In this document: positions 29,418 through 38,300 of the stretch, one piece after another
Layout: every line of letters begins with the position of its first letter
Position numbering within the stretch: position 1 is the first letter of the stretch
Assembly: GCA_020846135.1 (NCBI GenBank)
Contig: JADLEK010000052.1
Location: forward strand, 16,157-80,156
Source: Gammaproteobacteria bacterium
GTDB taxonomy: Bacteria > Pseudomonadota > Gammaproteobacteria > Competibacterales > Competibacteraceae
DNA: 64,000 nucleotides
Direction of reading: 5' to 3'
Made by a program: the position numbers and the translations under genes
Notes under the pieces: model-generated
Databases searched by the model: none
What the model was told of the DNA's origin: nothing
Seen by the model: only the letters and a program-made list of their open reading frames with translations

Positions 29418-29882
29418 TCAGGACGCTCCCGGAAAGCCCTGTTGCCGCCAGGCCTCATAAACCGCAATAGCGACCGTATTGGCCAGATTCAGGCTGCGGC
29501 CAGCGGTGAGCATCGGGATCCGCACTTGCCGCTCTTGTGGAATCTCAGCCAGCACTCGCGCCGGTAAGCCCCGGGTTTCCGGGCCGAACAGCAGGACATC
29601 ATCGGGTTGATAAGTGACGGTGTGATAGCCGCGCTGGCCTTTGGTGGTGAACGCGAACAGCCGGGCCGGATGGATTTCAGCGAGGAAAGCGGCCAGATCG
29701 GCGTGCAGTTGCACCGTGGCCCAATCGTGATAATCCAGCCCGGCCCGGCGCAAGCGCCGGTCGTCGATCTGGAAACCCAGCGGGTGGATTAGATGTAGCC
29801 GTGCGTCGGTATTGGCGCACAGCCGGATGATGTTGCCGGTATTGGGCGGAATTTCCGGCTCGTATAAAGCGACGTGAAACAT
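29418..29882 (-). CDS. trmL: tRNA (cytidine(34)-2'-O)-methyltransferase TrmL
   Basis: SPOUT-class RNA methyltransferase that modifies the wobble base of tRNA-Leu. It is 154 residues, full length. Family marks: MFHVALYEPEIPPNTGNIIR at the start, LIHPLGFQIDDRRLRRAGLD, and the knot motifs LLFGPETRGLP and RIPMLTAGRSLNLANTVAI. AGGATAACGG precedes the ATG. It appears to be a single-gene unit. Confidence 0.96.
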   Translation of the reverse strand: MFHVALYEPEIPPNTGNIIRLCANTDARLHLIHPLGFQIDDRRLRRAGLDYHDWATVQLHADLAAFLAEIHPARLFAFTTKGQRGYHTVTYQPDDVLLFGPETRGLPARVLAEIPQERQVRIPMLTAGRSLNLANTVAIAVYEAWRQQGFPGAS

Positions 29883-29923
29883 TAATCCGTTATCCTGCCT
29901 CTGTTGCTACTTTTTGTGGGACT

Positions 29924-30352
29924 GTGCTGGAATTTGTGCGAACCAGTCTCTGTAGTTCCAAACCCACCAAAACGCACATGGCGAAGTCAGTGAATGATGC
30001 CGGTTGGGCCATTTTTATATTTCCCCCTTACACGCCCGTTTCAGCAATAGAGGCCGCCATCAAAATGAAGGCTTCTCCGGCTATTCAAAGCGCAGGATTA
30101 AGCGAGCGGGACGACATCAATTTGCTGGTTTTTATGAATGCGGAGAACATTCAGATTGTCGTAGCGGTTCCGCGCCAAGTGATCGACTTTTCTGTGGACA
30201 AGGCGGTTCAGCCGCTCACTCGAGCAGTGCGGTGTTTAAAAAAGGGGGCGTCGGCCAGCCGTTGGTCATGGCCAGCGGTTGACGGGCTGTCGCCTGGCGG
30301 GTATCTCCCTACAGTTAATGGCATAATTCCGCTAAAGAGACTATCCCGATGA
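29924..30352 (+). pseudogene. Possible TnpB-type transposase relic
   Basis: The open frame gives 142 residues with no overall match. Near its start, KPTKTHMAKSVNDAGWAIF resembles the conserved HLAKSVNDAGW segment of IS605-family TnpB proteins, but the catalytic region and zinc ribbon are missing and the following residues do not continue the family. It is probably a rearranged fragment rather than a working gene. Confidence 0.35.
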
Positions 30353-30385
30353 GCCGATGAGTTCTACCAATTCTCAATAGATTTT

Positions 30386-30456
30386 CGTCATTCCCGCGAA
30401 GGCGGGAATTTAGGCAGCTGCTGAAAAACTGGATACCCGCATTCGCGGGTATGACG
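30386..30456. repeat. Dispersed double-hairpin repeat
   Basis: CGTCA and TGACG ends enclose two hairpins (TTCCCGC-GAAG-GCGGGAA and TACCCGC-ATTC-GCGGGTA). This kind of intergenic palindrome is common in proteobacterial genomes. Half of a similar copy lies at 17301-17340. Confidence 0.8.
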
Positions 30457-30514
30457 AACCAGGCAACTTTTGATCTGAATAAAGATAAAATCCATCGGGA
30501 AACGGTATGACACC

Positions 30515-31297
30515 ATGTGTCTGATTTTAATTGCCTATCGTTGTTATCCCGGCATTGCGTTGCTGGTCGCGGCCAACCGTGATGAGTTTCATGATCGGCC
30601 TACCGCGCCACTGGCGTTCTGGGACGATGCGCCGCAGGTGCTGGCCGGACGCGATCTCCAGCACGGCGGGACCTGGCTAGGCGTGACGCAATCCGGCCGG
30701 TTTGCCGCGTTGACCAACTACCGCGATCCCCGGCAAGTGCGTCCGGATGCGCCATCGCGGGGGCAGTTGGTCAGCGCCTACCTGCAAGGCGCAGAGCCGG
30801 CGCTGGATTACCTCGCCCGACTGGCTACACAGTCCAGCGCTTACAATGGCTTTAACCTGTTGCTGGGCGATGCGGCGGGTCTGCATTACTACTCGAATCG
30901 CGGCGCGGCGCCTCAAACTCTGTCGCCCGGCTGGTATGGCCTCAGCAATCATTTGTTGAATACGCCCTGGCCGAAGTTGCAGCGTGGCCTGGCGCTGGCT
31001 CAAGACGTCCTCGCGCGGCAACCCGATCCGGTTCCCGATGATTGGCTGCAAGCCTTGGCGGACCGCGTTCCCGTGCCTGACGCCGACTTGCCTAATACCG
31101 GCGTTCCGCTGGAGTGGGAGCGCTGGTTGTCGCCGATCTTCATTGATGCGCCGGGCTACGGCACCCGTTCCTCAACCGTGCTGTTGGCGAAAGAGAGCGG
31201 TCCGGCTTCCCTGGTTGAGACCACATGGGGTGACGGTGGACGGTGTGAGTTCACCCTGAACGGGTGGACAAAACCCGGTGGCGGCGACTGGCCTTGA
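30515..31297 (+). CDS. NRDE family protein (TANGO2 homologue)
   Basis: Cytosolic protein of the NRDE/TANGO2 family, predicted Ntn-hydrolase-like fold, biochemical role not settled (heme handling has been proposed for eukaryotic members). It is 260 residues, full family length, with the N-terminal Cys2 and the naming motif AANRDEFHDRPT at 18-30, GGTWLGV and LTNYRDP. The predicted nucleophile Cys would follow removal of Met1. The ribosome site is weak. It is 92 bp ahead of the tRNA-Arg gene. Confidence 0.92.
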   Translation: MCLILIAYRCYPGIALLVAANRDEFHDRPTAPLAFWDDAPQVLAGRDLQHGGTWLGVTQSGRFAALTNYRDPRQVRPDAPSRGQLVSAYLQGAEPALDYLARLATQSSAYNGFNLLLGDAAGLHYYSNRGAAPQTLSPGWYGLSNHLLNTPWPKLQRGLALAQDVLARQPDPVPDDWLQALADRVPVPDADLPNTGVPLEWERWLSPIFIDAPGYGTRSSTVLLAKESGPASLVETTWGDGGRCEFTLNGWTKPGGGDWP

Positions 31298-31388
31298 GTG
31301 AACCAGCCGTCATCCGCTATGCTTGATGGCGATGCTCAGGGAATCGGTCGTCGGCTGTTGGTTTTCCTGGCAACTCCCGCCTTGTTTA

Positions 31389-31462
31389 GCCCCGATAGCT
31401 CAGTTGGATAGAGCGCACCCCTCCTAAGGGTGAGGTCACAGGTTCAACTCCTGTTCGGGGCG
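31389..31462 (+). tRNA. tRNA-Arg (anticodon CCT)
   Basis: Clear cloverleaf: acceptor GCCCCGA/TCGGGGC, D-arm GCTCAGTTGGATAGAGC, anticodon stem CACCC/GGGTG with loop CTCCTAA (CCT reads AGG), T-arm ACAGG-TTCAACT-CCTGT, discriminator G. CCA is not encoded. Relics of foreign-type genes follow downstream, as often seen near tRNA integration sites, but no att repeat was found. Confidence 0.97.
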
Positions 31463-31689
31463 CTCCCTAAGACTTACGCGCTCATATCGGCAAATGGATG
31501 AAGTTCCAAGGAGGGTGAGACGAACCTCATAGAGGTTGCGATACCCTTCCAAAATCCAGAGCACCGTAGGGAGCAAATGTCTTTACGGGTACCGTCTGGG
31601 CCGGTACCTACGACTCCTGCGCAAAAATCATTCTGATTCTGCGAGGATTTACCCAAGGGATCCGCCCGGAACCAATGGCGTATTCCCGC
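31463..31689. other. Gene-free stretch after tRNA-Arg
   Basis: Short frames on both strands lack family marks or good starts. It probably contains further decayed parts of the ATPase relic whose start is at 31785. Confidence 0.5.
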
Positions 31690-31785
31690 TCCAGAGCGCG
31701 GTCGCCATTGACCACTCGATGCAGGGGCGGCAAACAATAAATGACGGTCGGACTGAACCGGGTCTTCAGTGTTGAAAAAGCGCAT
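31690..31785 (-). pseudogene. N-terminal relic of an AAA-like ATP-binding protein
   Basis: From the ATG at 31785 (GGAG nearby) the translation MRFFNTEDPVQSDRH, and after a one-base shift YCLPPLHRV, matches the opening of a widespread AAA-like ATPase family whose P-loop would follow about 20 residues later. The P-loop is not present. A frameshift plus truncation leaves only about 30 codons. Confidence 0.6.
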
Positions 31786-31811
31786 GGCGGGACTCCAAAT
31801 TAAAATACTGA

Positions 31812-33143
31812 TTAATCAACTGCATCCAGAGGTTCCAGCCGAATCCGCGTCACCGGGGCGCGAATGCTGTCCAGCGCCTCAATCGCTGCGATCGCGTCGT
31901 TCATGCGCTGTTCCTGAACCTCATGCGTCAGCAGAATGATCGGGACATCGCCGGCGCCGGGCAGCGGCTCCTTTTGCAAGATCGCTTCGATGCTGATGGC
32001 GCGGTCGGCCAGAATCCGGGTCACGTCGGCTAATACGCCAGGCCGATCCTGCGCTTGCAAGCGCAGGTAACAGGCGGTTTCGACTTCGGTCATCGGCAAT
32101 ACCGGCAGGTCGGAGAGCGCATCGGGCTGGAAGGCCAGATGCGGCACCCGGTTTTCCGGGTCGGCGGTCAAGGTTCGCACCACGTCGATAATGTCCGCCA
32201 CCACCGCTGAAGCGGTCGGTTCCGCGCCCGCCCCCGCGCCGTAAAACAGGCTTTGCCCGACCGCATCGCCCTTGACCAGCACCGCGTTCATCACCCCATT
32301 CACATTGGCCAGCAGATGCCGTTGCGGAATCAGGGTCGGATGGACGCGCAACTGCACACCGTTTACCCCGCGGCGGGCAATGCCCAGATGCTTGACCCGG
32401 TAGCCGAGTTGTTCGGCATAGGCCACGTCTTCACGGGTAATCCGGCTAATCCCCTCGATGTAGACCTGATCGAATTGCAGCGGAATCCCGAAGGTGATCG
32501 AGGCGAGAATGGTCAGCTTGTGGGCGGCGTCAATGCCTTCCACGTCAAAGGTCGGATCGGCCTCGGCATAGCCCAGCGCCTGCGCCTCGGCCAGCACTTC
32601 GGGAAAGTCGCGGCACTTGTCGCGCATTTCGCTCAGGATGAAATTGGCGGTGCCATTGATGATGCCGGCCACCCATGCCAGTCGGTTACCGGCCAGCCCT
32701 TCGCGGATCGCCTTGATGATTGGAATCCCGCCCGCGACCGCCGCTTCAAACCCGACCATCCTTGCCGCTGCGCTGGCGGCGGCGAAAATTTCGTTGCCGT
32801 GCCGGGCGATCAGCGCCTTGTTGGCGGTGACGACATGCTTGCCATTAGCTAGGGCGCGTAAAACCAGACTCCGCGCCGGTTCGTAGCCGCCCATCAGCTC
32901 GACGAGGATCGAGACTTCGGGATCGTCCACGACCTCCAGCGCCTCGCCGGTCAGTTTCAATCCGGCCAGATCCGCAGTGGTGGTATCAAGATTGCGGGCG
33001 GCGGCATGGGTAATCACGATTTCGCGGCCGGCGCGCCGGCTGATTTCTTCAGCGTTGCGGGTGAGTACCCGGGTCACGCCACCGCCGACCGTGCCCAGAC
33101 CAAGCAGGCCGATTTTGACCGGAGGATAAGCGTTGGCGCTCAT
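31812..33143 (-). CDS. hom: Homoserine dehydrogenase
   Basis: NAD(P)H-dependent reduction of aspartate semialdehyde to homoserine, the branch point to threonine and methionine. From the ATG at 33143 the protein is 443 residues, the usual size for the ACT-containing monofunctional enzyme. NAD-binding GLLGLGTVGGGV is at the N-terminus; the catalytic part has GGIPIIKAIREGLAGN, GIINGTANFIL and EADPTFDVEGIDAAHK; the C-terminal ACT domain starts near residue 355 (QDRPGVLADV) for feedback control. The start overlaps (ATGA) a 25-codon reading frame that appears to be the beginning of an alanine transaminase gene, so translation may be coupled to it. No aspartokinase part is fused. Confidence 0.95.
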   Translation of the reverse strand: MSANAYPPVKIGLLGLGTVGGGVTRVLTRNAEEISRRAGREIVITHAAARNLDTTTADLAGLKLTGEALEVVDDPEVSILVELMGGYEPARSLVLRALANGKHVVTANKALIARHGNEIFAAASAAARMVGFEAAVAGGIPIIKAIREGLAGNRLAWVAGIINGTANFILSEMRDKCRDFPEVLAEAQALGYAEADPTFDVEGIDAAHKLTILASITFGIPLQFDQVYIEGISRITREDVAYAEQLGYRVKHLGIARRGVNGVQLRVHPTLIPQRHLLANVNGVMNAVLVKGDAVGQSLFYGAGAGAEPTASAVVADIIDVVRTLTADPENRVPHLAFQPDALSDLPVLPMTEVETACYLRLQAQDRPGVLADVTRILADRAISIEAILQKEPLPGAGDVPIILLTHEVQEQRMNDAIAAIEALDSIRAPVTRIRLEPLDAVD

Positions 33144-33217
33144 GACGCTACCGCCAGCATGATGATCTTGAAGATATAGAGCGGCAGACGTTTGATGCAT
33201 TGAAAGTCGGTGTTCAC
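33140..33217 (-). pseudogene. 5' relic of alanine transaminase (alaC-type) coupled to hom
   Basis: A GTG at 33217 opens 25 codons reading NTDFQCIKRLPLYIFKII, very like the N-terminus of AlaC/YfdZ-type aminotransferases (family pattern DFxRIKRLPPYVFNIV), then ends in TGA overlapping the hom ATG. In many gammaproteobacteria the full gene lies just before hom. Here about 370 codons appear deleted. A functional leader peptide is the alternative reading. Confidence 0.6.
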
Positions 33218-33452
33218 GGTGGGTTTTCCAAAGGCTGAGGCAGAGTTGCGCGGACAAGCATGGTTCAGTCAGTCTAGCGACAAGCGCCGCAATCGTTCAA
33301 CCCGTAATCAAGGCCCACCTTCCGACCCGCCGGACCAGGTTATTACCCGCTGGAAAATCATGCCTATTGCTGTGCTATTTTGTCTTTGATCCGGCCGCCT
33401 GTGTGCGCCATCCGTCCGGTAGACGCTCCCATCGATTGAGGAGTAGCCGCTG

Positions 33453-33966
33453 GTGTACATCGCCAATCCGAATCTATGACACCATATTCAAATTTCTGCT
33501 GGAAGATAACGCGCTGGCTTATACCGAAGCGCCGATGATCCGAGTGCAGCGACAGTGTACCGATCTGGCGACCGGGGAACCGCTGGCGCAGAAGGAGCCG
33601 TTCATTGAAAGCTTGACTCATGACAGCTACATCATCCAGATTCCGCAGTTGCATGGACAGCATCGGACCGAGGTCGAGGCGATGTTGCAGCTCTTTGATC
33701 AGAATCGGATTAGCGGAGATCGGTATCGGCTGGTGATTGAGGAAGCCGAGATTCCCGAACGCTATCGGCCGCTGTTGCGGCGCTTGCAACGGGTGGTAGC
33801 CGAACCTGCGATTGCCGATGCGATGGATCTGGAGGACGAGGTGTTGCAGGAACTGCAGGATAGGGAACGCACGATAGAGCGCGAGCGGGCAGAAAAGGAA
33901 AAGGAACGGGAGCAGGCGGACCAGGGACGGGCCGAGAAGGAGCGCCTGTTAGTCTTGCTCAAATAG
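33453..33966 (+). pseudogene. Rpn/PD-(D/E)XK nuclease-family gene with internal deletion
   Basis: Begins like this transposase-associated nuclease family (GTG, VYIANP, then with one extra base IYDTIFKFLLEDN) and ends like it (APMIRVQRQCTDL, FIESLTHDSYIIQIP, then a Glu/Arg-rich coiled tail). About 100 codons between residue 20 and APMIRV, which hold the nuclease core, are missing. With an N-terminal frameshift and no catalytic region it cannot be active. A frame from 33367 bypasses the shift, but its first 35 residues are not family-like. Confidence 0.7.
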
Positions 33967-34015
33967 GCGGGCATCGATCCTGGGGCGTGATCTCCTCTGG
34001 TTTCAGCGATCGATC

Positions 34016-35095
34016 CTACTCGGTTGGATCAACGGGATCGGCAGCCAGCATCACCGCCTGTACCTGGTTGCGTCCCAGGCGTTTAGCCTGGTACAGACAT
34101 TCATCCGCCTGTTTAATCAGAGTATTCGGATCGGTTCCAGGGCTGGGAATCATCTCGGCGACTCCCAAGCTAACGGTGACATAGGGGCTGATGTCGCTCA
34201 CTTCGTGGGGAATCGCCTGTTTTTCCACCTCGATCCGAATTTTTTCCGCCAGGTACGCGGCGCTATTGAGAGAGGTATCAGGCAGGGCGACAATGAACTC
34301 TTCACCGCCGTAGCGCGCCACAATATCGCCGGGCCGAGCCATCATCTTCTTGATCGCCGCCGCAATTTGCTTCAGGCAATCATCGCCGCCCAAGTGTCCG
34401 TAGTGGTCATTGAAGGTTTTGAACCGATCCACATCCAGCATGAGCAGGGCGATCGGTTTTTTACCCCGCACCGCCCTGGCCCATTCTTCGTGATACCGCT
34501 CGTTGAAATAGCGCCGGTTGGCCAAGCCGGTGAGTCCGTCCAGATTGGCTAACTGCAACAATTCCATATTGAGTTCTTCAAGCCGAATCTGGCTGGCCCG
34601 CAGCGCCCGATAAGCTTCATCGCGCTGCAACTTGTTGATATATGAGCTGGAGTGGTAGCGCAACCGGGCGATGAGTTCGAGTTTCTCCGGGGGCTTGACC
34701 AGATAGTCATTAGCGCCAGCCGCGAAGGCCTGGGCCTTGACCGCCGCGTCTTCGGTGCTGGACAGCATGACGATCGGCAGATCGCGCACGGTAGGTTGAT
34801 TGCGGAACAGCCGGCACAGCATCAACCCGTCAATGTCGGGCATGACCAGATCGAGCAGCACCACGGTAGGGCCGATTTTTTCAGCGGTGCTGATCGCCTC
34901 AGCCGGATTGATGCAGTAATGAAAGTTGATGTCGTGTTCGCTGATCAACTGGCGGCGAATAATCTCGGCCACAAACGGTTGGTCGTCCACCAGCATCACC
35001 ATGAGCAGACGCTCGGGGTAAGGCGATAGGACCGAGTCATGGGCGGTGCTAAGAGGTGTGGTCATGTTTGCCTGCGTATGCTCAACTTGCGCCAA
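34016..35095 (-). CDS. Response regulator diguanylate cyclase (WspR/PleD-like)
   Basis: Receiver-GGDEF protein that makes c-di-GMP when phosphorylated. Of 359 residues, about 30-150 form the receiver (VDDQPFVAEII, phospho-Asp in VVLLDLVMPDIDG, Lys in YLVKPPEK), 150-190 a linker helix, and 195-350 the GGDEF domain with active RYGGEEF and the product-inhibition site RPGD five residues before it. The first 30 residues vary; internal Met (residue 11) is an alternative start. Divergent from the giant kinase-GGDEF gene with about 210 bp between, suggesting a shared c-di-GMP circuit. No matching histidine kinase is adjacent. Confidence 0.93.
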   Translation of the reverse strand: MAQVEHTQANMTTPLSTAHDSVLSPYPERLLMVMLVDDQPFVAEIIRRQLISEHDINFHYCINPAEAISTAEKIGPTVVLLDLVMPDIDGLMLCRLFRNQPTVRDLPIVMLSSTEDAAVKAQAFAAGANDYLVKPPEKLELIARLRYHSSSYINKLQRDEAYRALRASQIRLEELNMELLQLANLDGLTGLANRRYFNERYHEEWARAVRGKKPIALLMLDVDRFKTFNDHYGHLGGDDCLKQIAAAIKKMMARPGDIVARYGGEEFIVALPDTSLNSAAYLAEKIRIEVEKQAIPHEVSDISPYVTVSLGVAEMIPSPGTDPNTLIKQADECLYQAKRLGRNQVQAVMLAADPVDPTE

Positions 35096-35182
35096 TGGAA
35101 TGTTATAGGAGTCCGCGCCGGGATTAGCAGCATCAGTAAATTTTCCGGCGATAAGGGAGCCGCAGCGTGGACACCGGATCGT

Positions 35183-35201
35183 GCTTCTTGATCCAAGAAG
35201 C
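35183..35201. promoter_or_regulatory. Perfect palindrome between the two GGDEF genes
   Basis: GCTTCTTG-ATC-CAAGAAGC, 8-bp arms, midway in the divergent spacer. It may be an operator. The T-rich sequence after it would also allow a weak terminator on the plus strand. Confidence 0.4.
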
Positions 35202-35305
35202 TGTTTTTGCCTTGATAAGCGCCATTTTTCATCCAGCCCACGATTCCGGTCACAGGAAAGGTTTATTCTGGCGCTCTGGCCTCGATTTTACAGGATCATA
35301 CCGAA

Positions 35306-38300
35306 ATGCTTTCCCTTAACGGATATATGGCGCTCGAGATGATTTACGAGAGCGATCACAGCCAAGTGTTCCGTGGCCAGCGCGAGTGTGATGGACTACC
35401 AGTTATCATCAAAACTCCGACGTCCCGAACCTTTTCCGTGCGGGAAAACCTGCGCTATCAAAACGAATACAACCTGCTCGCTGCTCTGTCGTTGAGCCGG
35501 ATCATCCGGGTGTATGACCTGGTGCAGTACCACGCCGGGTTTGCCATTATTGAGGAGGATTATGGCGCTTGCGATCTGGCCGAGTGGCTGAATGGGAATC
35601 CTATGACCGTTGCCGGGTTCCTGCCGGTGGCGATCCAGATGGCGGAAGGTTTGGCGCAGATGCACGGGCAGCGCATCATCCACAAGGATTTGAACCCGGC
35701 CAATGTGTTGATCCATCCGGAAACAGTAGTGGTAAAACTGACCGATTTCGGGTTGTCCACCCTGATCGGCGTCGAAACCCCGGAGGTCTGCGTCCCGGAA
35801 CTCATTGAAGGCACATTGCCCTATGTGTCGCCCGAACAGACCGGGCGGATGAACCGAATGCTGGATTACCGCACCGATCTCTACTCGCTGGGGGTGTGCT
35901 ACTACCAGATGCTGACCGGAACGCTACCTTTTGTCACCGCGGACCCGCTGGAGATGGTGCATTGCCATATCGCCCGGTTGCCGGTGCCGCCGCAGGTGCT
36001 GAACGCGGCGATTCCCCCGTTGCTGTCCGATCTGGTGATGAAGCTGCTGGAAAAGAAAGCCGAGGATCGTTACCAGAGCGCGGGCGGGGTGCAATGCGAC
36101 CTGGAAGCGCTCCAGTCTGGTGCCGCTGCGCCATCATTTACCCTGAAGTTGGGGCAACAGGACGTGTCCAATCATTTTCAGGTGGCCTACCGGCTCTATG
36201 GCCGGGACCCGGAAATCGCTCAGTTGTTGGAAGCCTTTGACCGAGCCGCGGCCGGGCGTTCCGAGTTGTTGCTGGTGGCAGGTTATTCCGGCATCGGTAA
36301 AACGTCGCTGGTCAACGAAGTGCAAAAGTCGCTGGTGCGCCAGCGCGGCTATTTCATCGCCGGTAAACACGATCAATTTCAGCGGGATATTCCATTTTCC
36401 GCGCTGATTCAGGCCTTTCGTCGCTTGGTTAATCAGTTGCTGACCGAGCAGGAAACCCGGATTCAACACTGGCGGCAGGCGTTGCTGGACGCTCTGGGTC
36501 CCAATATCCGGGTCATTATCGACATGATTCCCGAAGTAGCCTGGATAACTGGCCCCCAACCGCCGGTGCCGGAACTGGGGGCGACCGAAGCGCAGAATCG
36601 CTTCAGCCGGTCGTTTCAGCACTTCATCGCGGTCTTTGCCCGTCCCGAGCATCCGCTGGTGGTGTTTGTCGATGACCTGCAATGGGCTGACACGCCATCA
36701 CTGGCGCTGATGGAAGTGCTGTGCGCGGACCCGGACAGCCGCAGTTTGCTGATGATCGGCGCTTATCGGGATAACGAAGTTTCCGCCTCGCACCCGCTGA
36801 TCTTGACGCTCCACCGGCTCCGCGAGGCTGGTGCCCGGCTCCACACCGTACTGTTGGGGCCGCTGACGCTGGACGATTTGAATCGACTGGTTGCTGACAC
36901 GCTCCATCAATCCACCGAGGCAACCGGGGAACTGGCGGGCCTGCTGCTGGAGAAAACCGGCGGCAATCCGTTTTTCGTCACCCAGTTCCTCCGCGAACTC
37001 CATGCCCGGGGGCTGTTCCGGCTGGACTCCACCCGACGGCGCTGGCAGTGGGATTTGGCGCAGATTCAGGCCGTCGGTATGACCGATAATGTGGTGGACC
37101 TCATGGTCGGCAAAATCAGCCGCCTGAGTCCCACCACCCAGCAGGCGCTGCAACTGGCCGCCTGTCTAGGCAATCGCTTCGCCCTGACGGTGCTGGCGAC
37201 CATTTATGGCAAAAGCGCCCGTGACACCGGCAGCGATCTGTGGGAGGCGATTCAGGAAGGGTTGGTGGTGACCGCCCAAACCGAATTTCGCTTTCTGCAT
37301 GACCGGGTGCAACAGGCGGCCTATTCGCTGATTGCCCCGGAAGCGCTCGGGCGGTTGCACCGGCAAATCGGTCGGCAACTCTGGCATCACGCCAGTCCCG
37401 CCGAACTGGAGGACCGCATTTTCGACATTACCGGGCATTTGAATGCGGCGCTGGGACTGCTCGATGACCCGGATGAGCGCTTCCAGTTGTCCCTGCTCAA
37501 TCTTCAGGCTGGACGCAAGGCCAAGGCGTCGACCGCCTATGAACCGGCCCTGCGACATTTTCAGGCGGCCGCCGATCTGCTGACCGCTGACGCCTGGACC
37601 GCGCACTACCGGCATACCCTCGATATTTACCGGGAACGGGCGGATGCCGCCTATCTGCTCGGTCAGTTTGCCGCCGCCGAAGCGGATATTGACGAAGCCC
37701 TGGCTCATGCCGCCGACCGCTATGATCAGGCGGAAATCTATCTGCAAAAAATCATCCAGTACAACAAGTTGGGCAAATACAACGAACTGGTGGACGTGGC
37801 CCGCGCCGCTCTGCAACTGTTTGGCGCAACCCTGCCGGACGCCCATGACGCCGCCGGGTTGGAGGCGCATCTGGTCGAACATCTAGCCGACTACGACCGA
37901 CTGCTCAACGGTCGCCCGATTGGCGAGTTGATTGCCCTGGCGGATGTCGCGGATCGGGACCAGGATCAGATCATTCGGCTGATGGCCATTCTGACCGATG
38001 GGACCTACATCGCCATTCCCAGTCTGTTTCCCTATATCGTCATGGAAGTGGTCAACCGTTCGATGCGCTATGGCCACAACGCCATGTCGGCCATTGGTTT
38101 CGCCTGGGCCACGGTCATCATCGTCCAGCAATTCCGCAACTACCAGGATGCCTATGCGCTGGGTGGATTAGCGATGCGCCTGAATGAACGCTATCCCAAT
38201 CCCCGCATTCGCGCCCAGGTCACGTTCCTGTACGCGGTCTGCGCCCTGCACTGGGTGGAACCGCTGACCGGGCAGATTGCCGTCTACCAGCAGGCATATC

